Part shown: piece by piece, positions 1 through 7,969 of the stretch
Layout of the letters: the number at the start of each line of letters is the position of its first letter
Position numbering within the stretch: position 1 is the first letter of the stretch
NCBI RefSeq assembly: GCF_006542335.1
Contig: NZ_CP032485.1
Span: 1,126,501 to 1,190,500, forward strand
Direction: 5' to 3'
From: Neokomagataea tanensis
Lineage (GTDB): Bacteria > Pseudomonadota > Alphaproteobacteria > Acetobacterales > Acetobacteraceae
DNA length: 64,000 nucleotides
The notes under the pieces: generated by a model
What the model was told of the DNA's origin: nothing
Seen by the model: only the letters and a program-made list of their open reading frames with translations
Database searches by the model: none
Program-made: the position numbers and the translations under genes

Positions 1-1
1 C

Positions 2-160
2 TATGTTCCGTTGGATATTTCCGCAGAAGCCCTTTCGGGGTTACACTCTCAAGGGTTCGCAACGGTATCTGCTTTAACGCAGGATGCGTCTGTCGCAGAA
101 GAAGCGCAGCACCTGTCTTGCACGCATTTTTGGCGTGATGGCGCGACACACGCGCTGTAA
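2..160 (+). CDS. hisZ: C-terminal end of ATP phosphoribosyltransferase regulatory subunit HisZ (partial)
   Basis: An open frame enters from the left edge and ends in TAA at 158-160, giving 52 residues. It ends with a stretch containing AQHLSCTHFWRDG, which resembles the end of HisZ, the catalytically dead HisRS-like regulatory subunit of ATP phosphoribosyltransferase (histidine pathway). The identification leans on context: hisZ directly upstream of purA is a common order in acetic acid bacteria and other alphaproteobacteria. Only the tail is visible, so the family call is tentative. purA begins 41 bases later, so the two may be co-transcribed. Confidence 0.55.
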   Translation, partial: YVPLDISAEALSGLHSQGFATVSALTQDASVAEEAQHLSCTHFWRDGATHAL

Positions 161-201
161 TCTGTTTTTCGTTTTCAGTTTCTTCGAGGAAAGCTTAGCC
201 C

Positions 202-1491
202 ATGTCCAACGTCACCGTAATCGGCACCCAATGGGGCGATGAAGGTAAAGGTAAGATCGTTGACTGGCTTGCCAGCCGCGCCGATATCGTCGTTCGCTTT
301 CAAGGCGGCCATAATGCGGGCCATACGCTGGTTGTCGGTGAGCAAGTTTACAAGCTCTCCCTCCTGCCATCTGGTCTCGTACGTGGCAAAGTAGGCGTGA
401 TCGGTAATGGTGTGGTTGTTGACCCCCATGCGCTGATGACGGAAATCGACCGTGTGGCTGCTCAAGGCCTGGTCGTAAACCCCGAAACGCTGTGGATTGC
501 TGAGACTGCGCCGATCATCCTGCCGGTGCACGGTGCTCTGGACCGTGCGCGTGAAGCAGCGCGTGGTGAGCATAAGATTGGTACAACCGGGCGTGGTATT
601 GGGCCAGCTTACGAAGATAAGGTAGCACGCCGCGCTATCCGTATCTGTGACCTTGCTGAGCCGGAGACACTGGAATGGAAGCTGGACGAGCTTCTTCTCC
701 ATCACAACACGCTTTTGGCCGGGCTTGGGGCAGACACCTTCACGAAGGAAGAAATTAAGGCTTGGCTTGCTGAGATTGCGCCGCGCCTTCTGTCCTTCGC
801 ATGCCCTGTTTGGGACCGGTTGGATGAAGCACGCCGTGCAGGCCGTCGTATCTTGTTTGAAGGCGCACAGGCCGTCATGCTTGACGTGGACCATGGTACA
901 TACCCATTCGTGACCAGCTCGAACACCATTGCCGCAGTTGCGGCATCTGGTTCAGGCGTAGGCCCTGCATCAATTGGTTTTGTTCTGGGAATTGCCAAAG
1001 CCTACACGACGCGCGTCGGTGAAGGCCCATTCCCGACCGAATTGCATGACGACATCGGTCGCACAATAGGTGAACGTGGCCATGAGTTTGGCACCGTCAC
1101 GGGCCGTTCACGCCGTTGTGGTTGGTTCGATGCGGTTATGGTGCGTCGCGCATGCCGTGTTGGTGGCGTGTCCGGCATTGCTCTGACCAAACTCGACATT
1201 CTGGACGGCCTTGACGAGATTTCTATCTGCACAGGCTACGAGCTTGATGGTGAGAAGATTAACTTCTTCCCGTCGGCCCCCGGTGCGCAAGCCCGCGTAC
1301 GCCCAGTATATGAAACGATGCCGGGTTGGCGCGAAACCACAGCGGGCGCGCGCTCATGGGCAGAATTACCTGCGCAGGCAATCAAATACGTTCGCCGTAT
1401 TGAAGAATTGATTGAAGCGCCGGTAACACTTCTGTCCACCAGCCCTGAGCGCGATGACACCATCCTGATGCGTGACCCGTTTGAAGATTGA
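202..1491 (+). CDS. purA: adenylosuccinate synthetase
   Basis: The 429-residue protein has full PurA length. It catalyses the GTP-dependent joining of IMP and aspartate to adenylosuccinate, the first committed step to AMP, in the cytosol. The N-terminal GTP-binding signature [14 protein letters not shown], the [10 protein letters not shown] segment, the [13 protein letters not shown] loop near residue 130 and the [14 protein letters not shown] region are all present. The ATG at 202 is preceded by GAGGAAAG at about 185-192, a good ribosome binding site. It follows the hisZ tail by 41 bases, probably as one transcript. Confidence 0.97.
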   Translation: MSNVTVIGTQWGDEGKGKIVDWLASRADIVVRFQGGHNAGHTLVVGEQVYKLSLLPSGLVRGKVGVIGNGVVVDPHALMTEIDRVAAQGLVVNPETLWIAETAPIILPVHGALDRAREAARGEHKIGTTGRGIGPAYEDKVARRAIRICDLAEPETLEWKLDELLLHHNTLLAGLGADTFTKEEIKAWLAEIAPRLLSFACPVWDRLDEARRAGRRILFEGAQAVMLDVDHGTYPFVTSSNTIAAVAASGSGVGPASIGFVLGIAKAYTTRVGEGPFPTELHDDIGRTIGERGHEFGTVTGRSRRCGWFDAVMVRRACRVGGVSGIALTKLDILDGLDEISICTGYELDGEKINFFPSAPGAQARVRPVYETMPGWRETTAGARSWAELPAQAIKYVRRIEELIEAPVTLLSTSPERDDTILMRDPFED

Positions 1492-1532
1492 TTAAACGGG
1501 CTCCTTCTTGAACGAAGGATGAGTCCTTTTAA

Positions 1533-1587
1533 CGCTCTGTAAAGGGTTCTCCGGGCATAGTGCCTCTTGGAGAACCTTTGGAGAGCG
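1533..1587 (+). promoter_or_regulatory. long imperfect hairpin in the leader of the pseudokinase gene
   Basis: Bases 1533-1552 are nearly fully complementary to 1569-1587: CGCTCT pairs with AGAGCG at the base and GGTTCTCC with GGAGAACC at the top, with a small internal mismatch. The loop itself contains a short GGCA/TGCC stem. No T-run follows, so a simple terminator is unlikely; it may be a leader or processing structure. It lies 11 bases before the next start codon. Confidence 0.45.
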
Positions 1588-1597
1588 CTGAAGGGGC

Positions 1598-3538
1598 ATG
1601 GTACCAGAGAACATAGTTATTGGTGGACGGTACACTGTCCGCCTCGACCGCCCGCAACCACCTCTTGGTGGTTGTGATGCGTTTGAGGCCAGAGATATCA
1701 GCGTGCCCAGCGCCCCACTGCTGGCCTTAGCGCCCGAGACTTTACGGGCTCGCTGGCCAGAATATGCCCTTTACCGCCACCCCAGCGTTATTCCTTTCCA
1801 AGCGCAAGAACACCATGACGGTGCAATGTGGGTGGTGTGCTCTCCTTTGCCCGGTCCGCCGCTATCCGCGGGCTTTACAACATGGCCTGAAAATCAGCTT
1901 ATTGAGAGTGTTATTCGGCCTATGGCCGATCTTCTGATGCATCTCGATAGTCTAGGGCTGACTTGTCGGGCTTTAAGACCAGATAATGTTTTCCAAGAGC
2001 AAGGAAGCCGCCGTCTTTTCCTCGGTCCTTTGGGGATTACACCACCTGCGCTAAAGCAGCCGGTGATTTTTGAGCCACTCTCTTCCGCTGTTTGCGCCCC
2101 TCATCATCGTGGTGATGGGACCATCGCGTGCGATGTTTTTGCTTTGGGGGTCATTATCCTCATGCTCTGCACGGGGAAGGTACCATTGCAGGGCCTTACC
2201 GACGCAGAAATTTTGCGACGGCGGTTTGAACGTGGCTCTGCTGCAGTTTACATGGCCGGCGCCAACATTCCGACGGGACTCGTTTCACTTTTAAAAGCCA
2301 TGTTGTCGGATAATCCAGAGTTTCGCCCAGCACCGAAAGATCTGGTGACCATTGCGCCGAGCAAAATGTTCTCATCGCGTGTGCGCACACTTGCGCGTGT
2401 GCCGTTAGTGCTTGAAGGGCATCAGCTCCGGACACCGCAAGCGCTTGCTTGGTTTGCTGCTCAATATTCGGATCAGTTTCTCGCACTGTTAAAGCGCCGG
2501 ATTGTCGGCAAATGGCTGCACCATGAACTGGATCTGGTTGATGTGGCTCGTCACATTGAGCGTTTGGTGTCCGTAGGGGGTGTCGTTGGAGCAGTAAGCT
2601 CTAAAACCTGGATTTTGATGCAGGCCATTTCACTTTTGGACCCGGCGGCTCCGCTCTGTTGGGGCGGCTTATGGTTTTGGCCGCAAGCACTCCCTCATAT
2701 GATTGCAGACGTTAGCGGCAAAGGCGATGATTCTGGGGAGAAGCGGGATATTCTGGGCTTTGTTGGCCTCATGGTGAGTGCGCCTGATTTATTAAACAAA
2801 GCGCAGCTTGCGCCGGAACTAACGTTATCACTCCAATATTTTTTACGTCTTGCGCGACAATCTTCTGTCAAAGGCCAAGAGCAGATACGGCGTCTGGTCT
2901 ATTTCGCTAATCATTATCAGCCGTGTTTGTCGCCCTCATGCCGGTCAGAACGCATTATTCAGCCCGTCGGGCTTGTTCGGTGGTTGGAGAAGGCCTGCGC
3001 AACTGCGGCACAGGGGCCGGGCGATCCGCTTTTGGATAAGCAAATGCGGAGTTTTTTAAATGTGCATGACAGTCTGGGAATGATGCGTGCAGTGGCTGAG
3101 AGGGGCTCGTCAGAGCGTTCAACGTGCGTGTCGGACCTCATGATAATAGCAAAAATACAGAGGAAATTTGATAGCGGGCCATTGCCGAATATTTTGCGTA
3201 AAGCGGCTCCTTTTTTGAAAGAAGAGCTTGGCGTTTGGAGGAGCAAGACGCTGCGTAAGCATAAATATGAACGTCTGGAAGCGCTGGCTGAGCGGGGGGA
3301 TGTTTGGTCTGTGCTTGTTTTTGTACAAGATCCCGCTGATTTGGAAAAAGATAAGACACAGGCAAAAATGGCAGAAAAAGAATTAGAGACGATTAGACTT
3401 TATCTGGGAGACGAAAAAAGCAGATTGGCAAACATAAAATTGAAGTCCGCGTATTCAGGGGAATTTGTTTGTTTGATGCTTGGTATATTATTAGCACTAT
3501 CAAGTGTTTGGTTTGAGTTTTGCCAAAGCGCTTTGTAA
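1598..3538 (+). CDS. protein-kinase-like membrane protein with degenerate catalytic motifs
   Basis: The 646-residue protein has an N-terminal half laid out like a eukaryotic-type Ser/Thr kinase. The HRDLKPxN loop appears as CRALRPDN (residues 123-130) and the helix-F region as CDVFALGVIILMLCTGKVPL (178-197). Catalytic residues are missing: the HRD aspartate is Ala, no VAIK lysine is evident around 40-50, and DFG appears as LGPLG. It is therefore predicted to be a pseudokinase. The C-terminal half has no recognised domain, is charged near residues 580-610, and ends in one hydrophobic segment (about 622-640). AAGGGG sits only one base before the ATG, so the start is uncertain. The next gene overlaps its stop by one base, so the two are probably translationally coupled. 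Confidence 0.7.
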   Translation: MVPENIVIGGRYTVRLDRPQPPLGGCDAFEARDISVPSAPLLALAPETLRARWPEYALYRHPSVIPFQAQEHHDGAMWVVCSPLPGPPLSAGFTTWPENQLIESVIRPMADLLMHLDSLGLTCRALRPDNVFQEQGSRRLFLGPLGITPPALKQPVIFEPLSSAVCAPHHRGDGTIACDVFALGVIILMLCTGKVPLQGLTDAEILRRRFERGSAAVYMAGANIPTGLVSLLKAMLSDNPEFRPAPKDLVTIAPSKMFSSRVRTLARVPLVLEGHQLRTPQALAWFAAQYSDQFLALLKRRIVGKWLHHELDLVDVARHIERLVSVGGVVGAVSSKTWILMQAISLLDPAAPLCWGGLWFWPQALPHMIADVSGKGDDSGEKRDILGFVGLMVSAPDLLNKAQLAPELTLSLQYFLRLARQSSVKGQEQIRRLVYFANHYQPCLSPSCRSERIIQPVGLVRWLEKACATAAQGPGDPLLDKQMRSFLNVHDSLGMMRAVAERGSSERSTCVSDLMIIAKIQRKFDSGPLPNILRKAAPFLKEELGVWRSKTLRKHKYERLEALAERGDVWSVLVFVQDPADLEKDKTQAKMAEKELETIRLYLGDEKSRLANIKLKSAYSGEFVCLMLGILLALSSVWFEFCQSAL

Positions 3539-3996
3539 TGTTCGAGGCGAACTCTGAAACAAGAATAAGCCAGGGCGTGCTTCCTAAGCTGCGGTGGTGG
3601 CACGGCGTGTTTCTAGGGGCAGGGGTTGTTTACTGCCCGGGCACTCTTTTGGTGATTACAGTACTGCTGCTCCCCTTAGGAGTGCTTTGGCTTACAGATC
3701 GTGGTTTCAGTCGGCAGCGCTTGGTTGTCATGTTGTTTTATGTGGGTGCGGTTATGGTGCGCCCGTTGCATCATGTGTGGTTAGCGCAAGGAGCTTGGTA
3801 CGCCTGTTTCCGCATAGTTCAAGACCAGACGTTGCTGATTTTAGACTGGGGAGCGATAGCGGTTGCATGGATTGTTTCTGAAGTATCAACCATGGTGGCG
3901 CGCTATATTGGAGCGCAGCGCGCAAGGTCGGAGCGCGCTAAGCTTGAGTTGCGTATAAAAGCGCTGGAAGATGAATGGAGTTTGTCTTCAAGCTGA
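3538..3996 (+). CDS. small membrane protein coupled to the pseudokinase
   Basis: The ATG at 3538 overlaps the TAA of the preceding gene (TAATG), which is why it is preferred over a TTG 18 bases upstream. The product is 152 residues. It has hydrophobic stretches near residues 20-50 and 60-75 and a third near 100-120, then a basic, probably coiled-coil tail (AQRARSERAKLELRIKALED). I do not recognise a family. The overlap suggests that it acts with the pseudokinase, perhaps as a membrane partner; this is inference. Confidence 0.65.
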   Translation: MFEANSETRISQGVLPKLRWWHGVFLGAGVVYCPGTLLVITVLLLPLGVLWLTDRGFSRQRLVVMLFYVGAVMVRPLHHVWLAQGAWYACFRIVQDQTLLILDWGAIAVAWIVSEVSTMVARYIGAQRARSERAKLELRIKALEDEWSLSSS

Positions 3997-4008
3997 TGAA
4001 GACAAACT
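3979..4008. terminator. bidirectional terminator between convergent genes
   Basis: AGTTTGTCTTC (3979-3989) is perfectly complementary to GAAGACAAACT (3998-4008), an 11-bp stem with an 8-base loop that contains the stop codon of the upstream gene. It lies between the plus-strand membrane-protein gene and the minus-strand ftsY end. The T-tract is short (TTTC). Confidence 0.6.
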
Positions 4009-4013
4009 TTCAA

Positions 4014-4970
4014 TTAGGGGTTTTCGGTCTCTTGACCGGTTTCAACCAGCCGTGCGGCAAGATCACTGTCACCGCCCACAAGACCACGCGCGTAGTCCTC
4101 GGCAGAAAATGGCCTTAGGTCTTCGACTTGCTCGCCAACGCCGACAAGATGGACAGGCAGACCAAACTGTTCGGCGAGGGCCACAACAATTCCGCCGCGC
4201 GCGGAGCCATCAAGTTTCGTAACGATCAGCCCGGTGACATTTACGAGTTCGCGGAAAACACGCACCTGTTCGATGGCGTTTTGTCCGGTTGTTGCGTCTA
4301 GTACGAGCAGGACTGAGTGCGGCGCTGTTTCGTCAAACTTCCGCATAACGCGGATAATTTTTGCCAGCTCTTCCATGAGGGCGCTCTTATTGTGTAAGCG
4401 CCCGGCTGTATCGATGAGAAGAAGATCGGCTTTTTCTTCTGTGGCGCGCTTCAGGCCGTCAAACGCAAGCCCTGCAGCATCCGCGCCGTGCTTGCCTGCG
4501 ATGACGGGAACATTGCTGCGCTTGGCCCATACATCAAGTTGCTCGGCTGCGGCGGCACGGAATGTGTCTCCGGCAACGAGCATAACCTTTTTGCCGTCTT
4601 CGGAATAATGGCGGGCCATTTTTCCAATAGTCGTCGTTTTGCCTACACCGTTGACGCCGACGACAAGCACCACATGGGGCTTGTGGTTCGTATCAATGGT
4701 AAAGGGCTGTGCTACAGGGTTGAGAACCTGAGAAATTTCATGTGCGAGCGCGTCACGAATTTCGTCGCTTGTCACATCTTTGCCGAAGCGCGAGCGACGG
4801 AAGTTTTCGATTACCCGCTCGGCAATGGCTGGGCCAAGATCCGCTGCTATGAGCTCATCTTCCAGCTCTTCCAGCGCGGCATCATCTAAACGACGATGCG
4901 TGAAGACCGCTCCAAGCCGTGCGCTTGAGCGGGACAAACCTTGTTTTAGTCGTGAGAAAAATCCAGCCAT
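4014..4970 (-). CDS. ftsY: signal recognition particle receptor FtsY
   Basis: FtsY is the membrane-associated GTPase that docks SRP-ribosome complexes at the Sec translocon. The NG domain is complete: the P-loop GVNGVGKTTTIGKMA, DTFRAAAAEQL, DTAGRLHNK and TKLDGSARGG. The N-terminal MAGFFSRLKQGLSRSS is the amphipathic start typical of alphaproteobacterial FtsY, so I chose the ATG at 4970 (318 aa); a TTG at 5033 would add 21 residues. The acidic A domain is short, as in related bacteria. It follows mtaB on the same strand with little gap, in an apparent dapF-mtaB-ftsY operon. Confidence 0.95.
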   Translation of the reverse strand: MAGFFSRLKQGLSRSSARLGAVFTHRRLDDAALEELEDELIAADLGPAIAERVIENFRRSRFGKDVTSDEIRDALAHEISQVLNPVAQPFTIDTNHKPHVVLVVGVNGVGKTTTIGKMARHYSEDGKKVMLVAGDTFRAAAAEQLDVWAKRSNVPVIAGKHGADAAGLAFDGLKRATEEKADLLLIDTAGRLHNKSALMEELAKIIRVMRKFDETAPHSVLLVLDATTGQNAIEQVRVFRELVNVTGLIVTKLDGSARGGIVVALAEQFGLPVHLVGVGEQVEDLRPFSAEDYARGLVGGDSDLAARLVETGQETENP

Positions 4971-5041
4971 ACAGGGGAGTTCGGACAGGTTGAGCTTCGC
5001 GTCAAGGGTTCTCGGCGCATTTAGCGCCTTCAAGGGCTATT

Positions 5042-6268
5042 TCAGCTCAATAATGTGCCAATTAGGAAACCGTTTTCAATACGATCAACGCGTACAGGAG
5101 CAATCGTGCCGCGTGGCGGTGACATCTCAGGATGAGCCAAGCGTAGCGGAGCAAAGCTTTCAATATGTCCTTGCGCCGGTGTTTCAATCAGAACGCCTTG
5201 TTGTGTCCCTATGAAACGCTGCAAGAACTCTTCTTTGTTGCGCTCACCTGCATCTCGAAGGCGCGCGGCTCGGGCTTGCCTCTCTGCATTAGCAACAGCG
5301 GGCATGCGTGCTGCGGGCGTTTCCGGACGTTCGCTGTAAGGGAAGACGTGCAGAAATGGAATTTTCTGTTCTTCCACGAACGAGAGCGTTTCCTGAAATA
5401 GCTTTTCCGTCTCTGTTGGAAAGCCAGCGATCAGGTCAGCGCCGATGCCAATTTCGGGCCGGATTTTACGAATACGCTCCAAGCTATGCGCGACGCTACG
5501 GGGCGTATGTCGTCTTTTCATGCGCTTAAGAATCAGTTCGGAGCCAGCTTGGAGCGAGAGGTGGAGATGCGGCATGAGGCGAGGCTCATTTTCCAGCAGC
5601 CACCACAAATCTGAGTCTCCCTTATCAGGGTCAAGGACAACCGGATCGACGGAAGAGAGGCGTAGTCTTTGTAATTCGGGTAGATTTTTTAAAAGCACGC
5701 GGCAAATATGGCCAAAACCTTCTCCATTCGGCCCGCGCCATGAGGCAACATCAACGCCAGTGAGCACGATTTCAAGATGCCCAGCGCGTATAAGTGCCTC
5801 AGCACGTTCAAGCGCTTCGTGTAGTGGTGTTGAGCGGGAATCGCCGCGGCCATAAGGAATAATGCAAAACGTGCAGCGGTGGTCACAGCCTTGCTGAACT
5901 TGTAGCAGGGCCCGTGCATGGCGCGATGGTGGCGTGGTGGGGCGTTTTGCGCGCGATTGAGCTGTTCCCCAATGTTTGGGGTTCAGTTTGTCCGTATTCT
6001 GAACGACACGGGCAACACCCGGTAGGCTAGCCCATTTTTCTTCCGCCACCTCGGACGCGCAGCCTGTTACCACAATCTGAGCGTTTGGATTTTCTCTGTG
6101 CGCGCGGCGTATGGCCTGCCGGGCTTGTCGCTCTGCTGTCGCTGTTACGGCGCAGGTGTTTACGATGATTGTTTCTTGTGATGTGTCGCCCTCGGCCAAG
6201 TGTGCCATGACATCGCTCTCATGAGCGTTGAGACGGCAACCAAAGGTCAGAACTTTTGGAGACGTCAC
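5042..6268 (-). CDS. mtaB: tRNA t6A37 methylthiotransferase MtaB
   Basis: The 408-residue radical-SAM methylthiotransferase adds a methylthio group to t6A37 of ANN-decoding tRNAs. The N-terminal MTTase domain begins VLTFGCRLNAHES; the radical-SAM cluster motif is CDHRCTFCIIPYGRG near residue 130; a TRAM-like segment closes the protein. The FGCRLN start and RGDSRS context fit MtaB better than MiaB or RimO. The GTG start at 6268 overlaps the dapF stop by four bases (GTGA), indicating translational coupling. Confidence 0.92.
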   Translation of the reverse strand: MTSPKVLTFGCRLNAHESDVMAHLAEGDTSQETIIVNTCAVTATAERQARQAIRRAHRENPNAQIVVTGCASEVAEEKWASLPGVARVVQNTDKLNPKHWGTAQSRAKRPTTPPSRHARALLQVQQGCDHRCTFCIIPYGRGDSRSTPLHEALERAEALIRAGHLEIVLTGVDVASWRGPNGEGFGHICRVLLKNLPELQRLRLSSVDPVVLDPDKGDSDLWWLLENEPRLMPHLHLSLQAGSELILKRMKRRHTPRSVAHSLERIRKIRPEIGIGADLIAGFPTETEKLFQETLSFVEEQKIPFLHVFPYSERPETPAARMPAVANAERQARAARLRDAGERNKEEFLQRFIGTQQGVLIETPAQGHIESFAPLRLAHPEMSPPRGTIAPVRVDRIENGFLIGTLLS

Positions 6269-7043
6269 GTAAGGGTCCCATCAAAAACACGGGTCGCAGG
6301 GCCGGTCATCCACACGGTATTATCTTCACGCCATTCAATACGAAGTGTGCCGCCATCGACTTCGACAGTGCAGGTGCGTTCCGTCAAACCGCGCCGGGCC
6401 GCATTAACAACAGCAGCACAGGCCCCAGAACCACAAGCCGGTGTCAGGCCTGCGCCACGCTCCCAGACGCGCAGACGCATGTGCTGGGGGGAGGTAATCT
6501 CTGCAAATCCAATATTTGCGCGCTCAGGGAAAAGCGCATCATGCTCCAAGAGCGGCCCGAGATTCTCCGCTTGGCGGAGAGAGTGGAAAAGTGTCGCATG
6601 GGGGTTACCCATTGAACATGCAGCAGCGTCGTGCAGTGGCAAGTGTAAGGTGTCACAGGCGTGGCTGAGAGGAATTTCGTGCCACTCAAGGCGGGGCACA
6701 CCCATGTTAACGGTAATCAAATCAGCGTGGCGTTTGGTGGGGAGAAGACCTGCCTGTGTTTGCAACACCGGCTCTGAAAGGTCGTTTAAATAGAGTGCAA
6801 CACAACGCGACGCATTGCCGCATGCTCCCGCCTCTGAGCCGTCCGGGTTGAAAAAACGCACATGCACATCAGCTCCTGCCAAGGTGGGGGGGCCAGCAGG
6901 ACGAGCTGGTCGCAGCCAACACCATGTCGACGATCGCACAGGCGTTTGATCATATCTGTGTCGAGCACAGAGGCGGAGTGGCGCGTGTCGATGACGACAA
7001 AATCGTTACCGAGGCCGTGCATTTTTGTAAAAGAAAGAGTCAT
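6265..7043 (-). pseudogene. dapF: diaminopimelate epimerase, split by a frameshift in a C7 run
   Basis: DapF converts LL- to meso-diaminopimelate for lysine and peptidoglycan. The N-terminal part (ATG at 7043; [17 protein letters not shown] and [18 protein letters not shown]) and the remainder ([20 protein letters not shown], with an active-site Cys, through TPACGSGACAAV, with the second Cys) are in different frames. They join exactly at seven Cs on the coding strand (plus-strand G7 at 6886-6892). One more C restores a single full-length frame with both catalytic cysteines. dapF is usually essential, so an undercalled homopolymer is more likely than a true pseudogene. Confidence 0.88.
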
Positions 7044-7144
7044 GGCGGTAGGGCTTTTAACGCAAATGGCGGGTTGACGCACGGAGAACATGAGTTACGG
7101 GGAACAAGATTAGTGATGGCCCCAAACAAAGCAGGAGATGTCGG

Positions 7145-7795
7145 ATGAGCCAAGCGGAGCAGATTGAAGGTTTTCACGCAGCCGCCTTTACGCGAGCTGA
7201 CGATGCGCCGGATGCCAGCTTCTACGCCGCCCAAATGCCCGATACGCTTATGGACCTAGGTGCAAGAACGGCAGTTACCGCACTGTATCAAACTGCTTTA
7301 CCTGTTGGGGGCCGTGTGTTGGACCTTATGGCGGGGTCATTGAGCCACTATCCAGAAGAAGCTAAATTTTCAGACGCGATAGGGCTGGGCGTCGCTGATG
7401 CAGCCCTCAAGGCGAATCCAGTTTTTACGTCGCGTGTTGTACAGGATCTTAATCAGAATCCGATTCTGCCGTACGAAGATCAAAGCCTGGATGCCGTCAC
7501 CTTATGTGATGGCATAGCCTATCTGACGCAGCCTTTAGCTGTGCTTCAGGAGGTAAACCGCGTGCTTAAACCTGGCTCGCCGCTTATCCTCACCTTTGGT
7601 GATGCCTTCCATCCGCAGAAGGCTGTTGCATTATGGCAGGCCTTAGAAGCAGAAGATCGTAGCCGTCTGATAAGTATTCTGCTATCTCGTGCTGGATTCG
7701 TGGATCTTGATACAGGGGAAGTGGTCCCTCCAGAAGATCTTAACGGCTGGCACGACACGGTTCGTGCCTTGATCGGGCGACGCGCACGCGACTAA
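7145..7795 (+). CDS. class I SAM-dependent methyltransferase
   Basis: The 216-residue protein has a Rossmann methyltransferase core: motif I VLDLMAGSLSHYP (about 60-72, with the usual DxGxG degenerate), LDAVTLCDGIAYL as motif IV and the EVNRVLKPGSPLILTFGD strand typical of Methyltransf_11 enzymes. The substrate cannot be told. The ATG at 7145 has AGGAG eight bases upstream. It is divergent from dapF across 101 bp. The motif I deviation (SLSHYP instead of GTG) is unusual and may affect SAM binding. Confidence 0.8.
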   Translation: MSQAEQIEGFHAAAFTRADDAPDASFYAAQMPDTLMDLGARTAVTALYQTALPVGGRVLDLMAGSLSHYPEEAKFSDAIGLGVADAALKANPVFTSRVVQDLNQNPILPYEDQSLDAVTLCDGIAYLTQPLAVLQEVNRVLKPGSPLILTFGDAFHPQKAVALWQALEAEDRSRLISILLSRAGFVDLDTGEVVPPEDLNGWHDTVRALIGRRARD

Positions 7796-7814
7796 CGCCT
7801 GATTGATCGTTCAC

Positions 7815-7933
7815 GCGGCGGAAAGCTGTGCTGGAGGGGGGATGTCAGGAGGGGCATACCAGTTTCCTTTGGTATTTTACTGGCTTTTTGACGCATAAGT
7901 CTCTATCCACCCCCTCCCTGCCGCCGCTTTTTT
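7815..7933 (+). promoter_or_regulatory. structured leader / attenuator-like element upstream of the DEAD-box helicase
   Basis: GCGGCGG (7815-7821) pairs with CCGCCGC (7921-7927), followed at once by T6 (7928-7933). Just inside, GGAGGGGG (7833-7840) pairs with CCCCCTCC (7910-7917). The enclosed part has two competing small stems: ATACCA with TGGTAT, and CCAGT (7859-7863) with ACTGG (7879-7883), the latter followed by CTTTTT. The helicase ATG is 36 bases after the T-run. It could be a terminator for the upstream gene or an attenuator for the helicase. Confidence 0.5.
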
Positions 7934-7969
7934 GACGTCGGCGTGACGTTTGTCGAGTAATTGTTGCCC

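Noticed and set aside
175..894. Long open frames opposite purA and other genes (also opposite gyrA, dcp, the TonB receptor)
   Set aside because: They are shadows of well-supported genes on the other strand, with no motifs or ribosome sites of their own.
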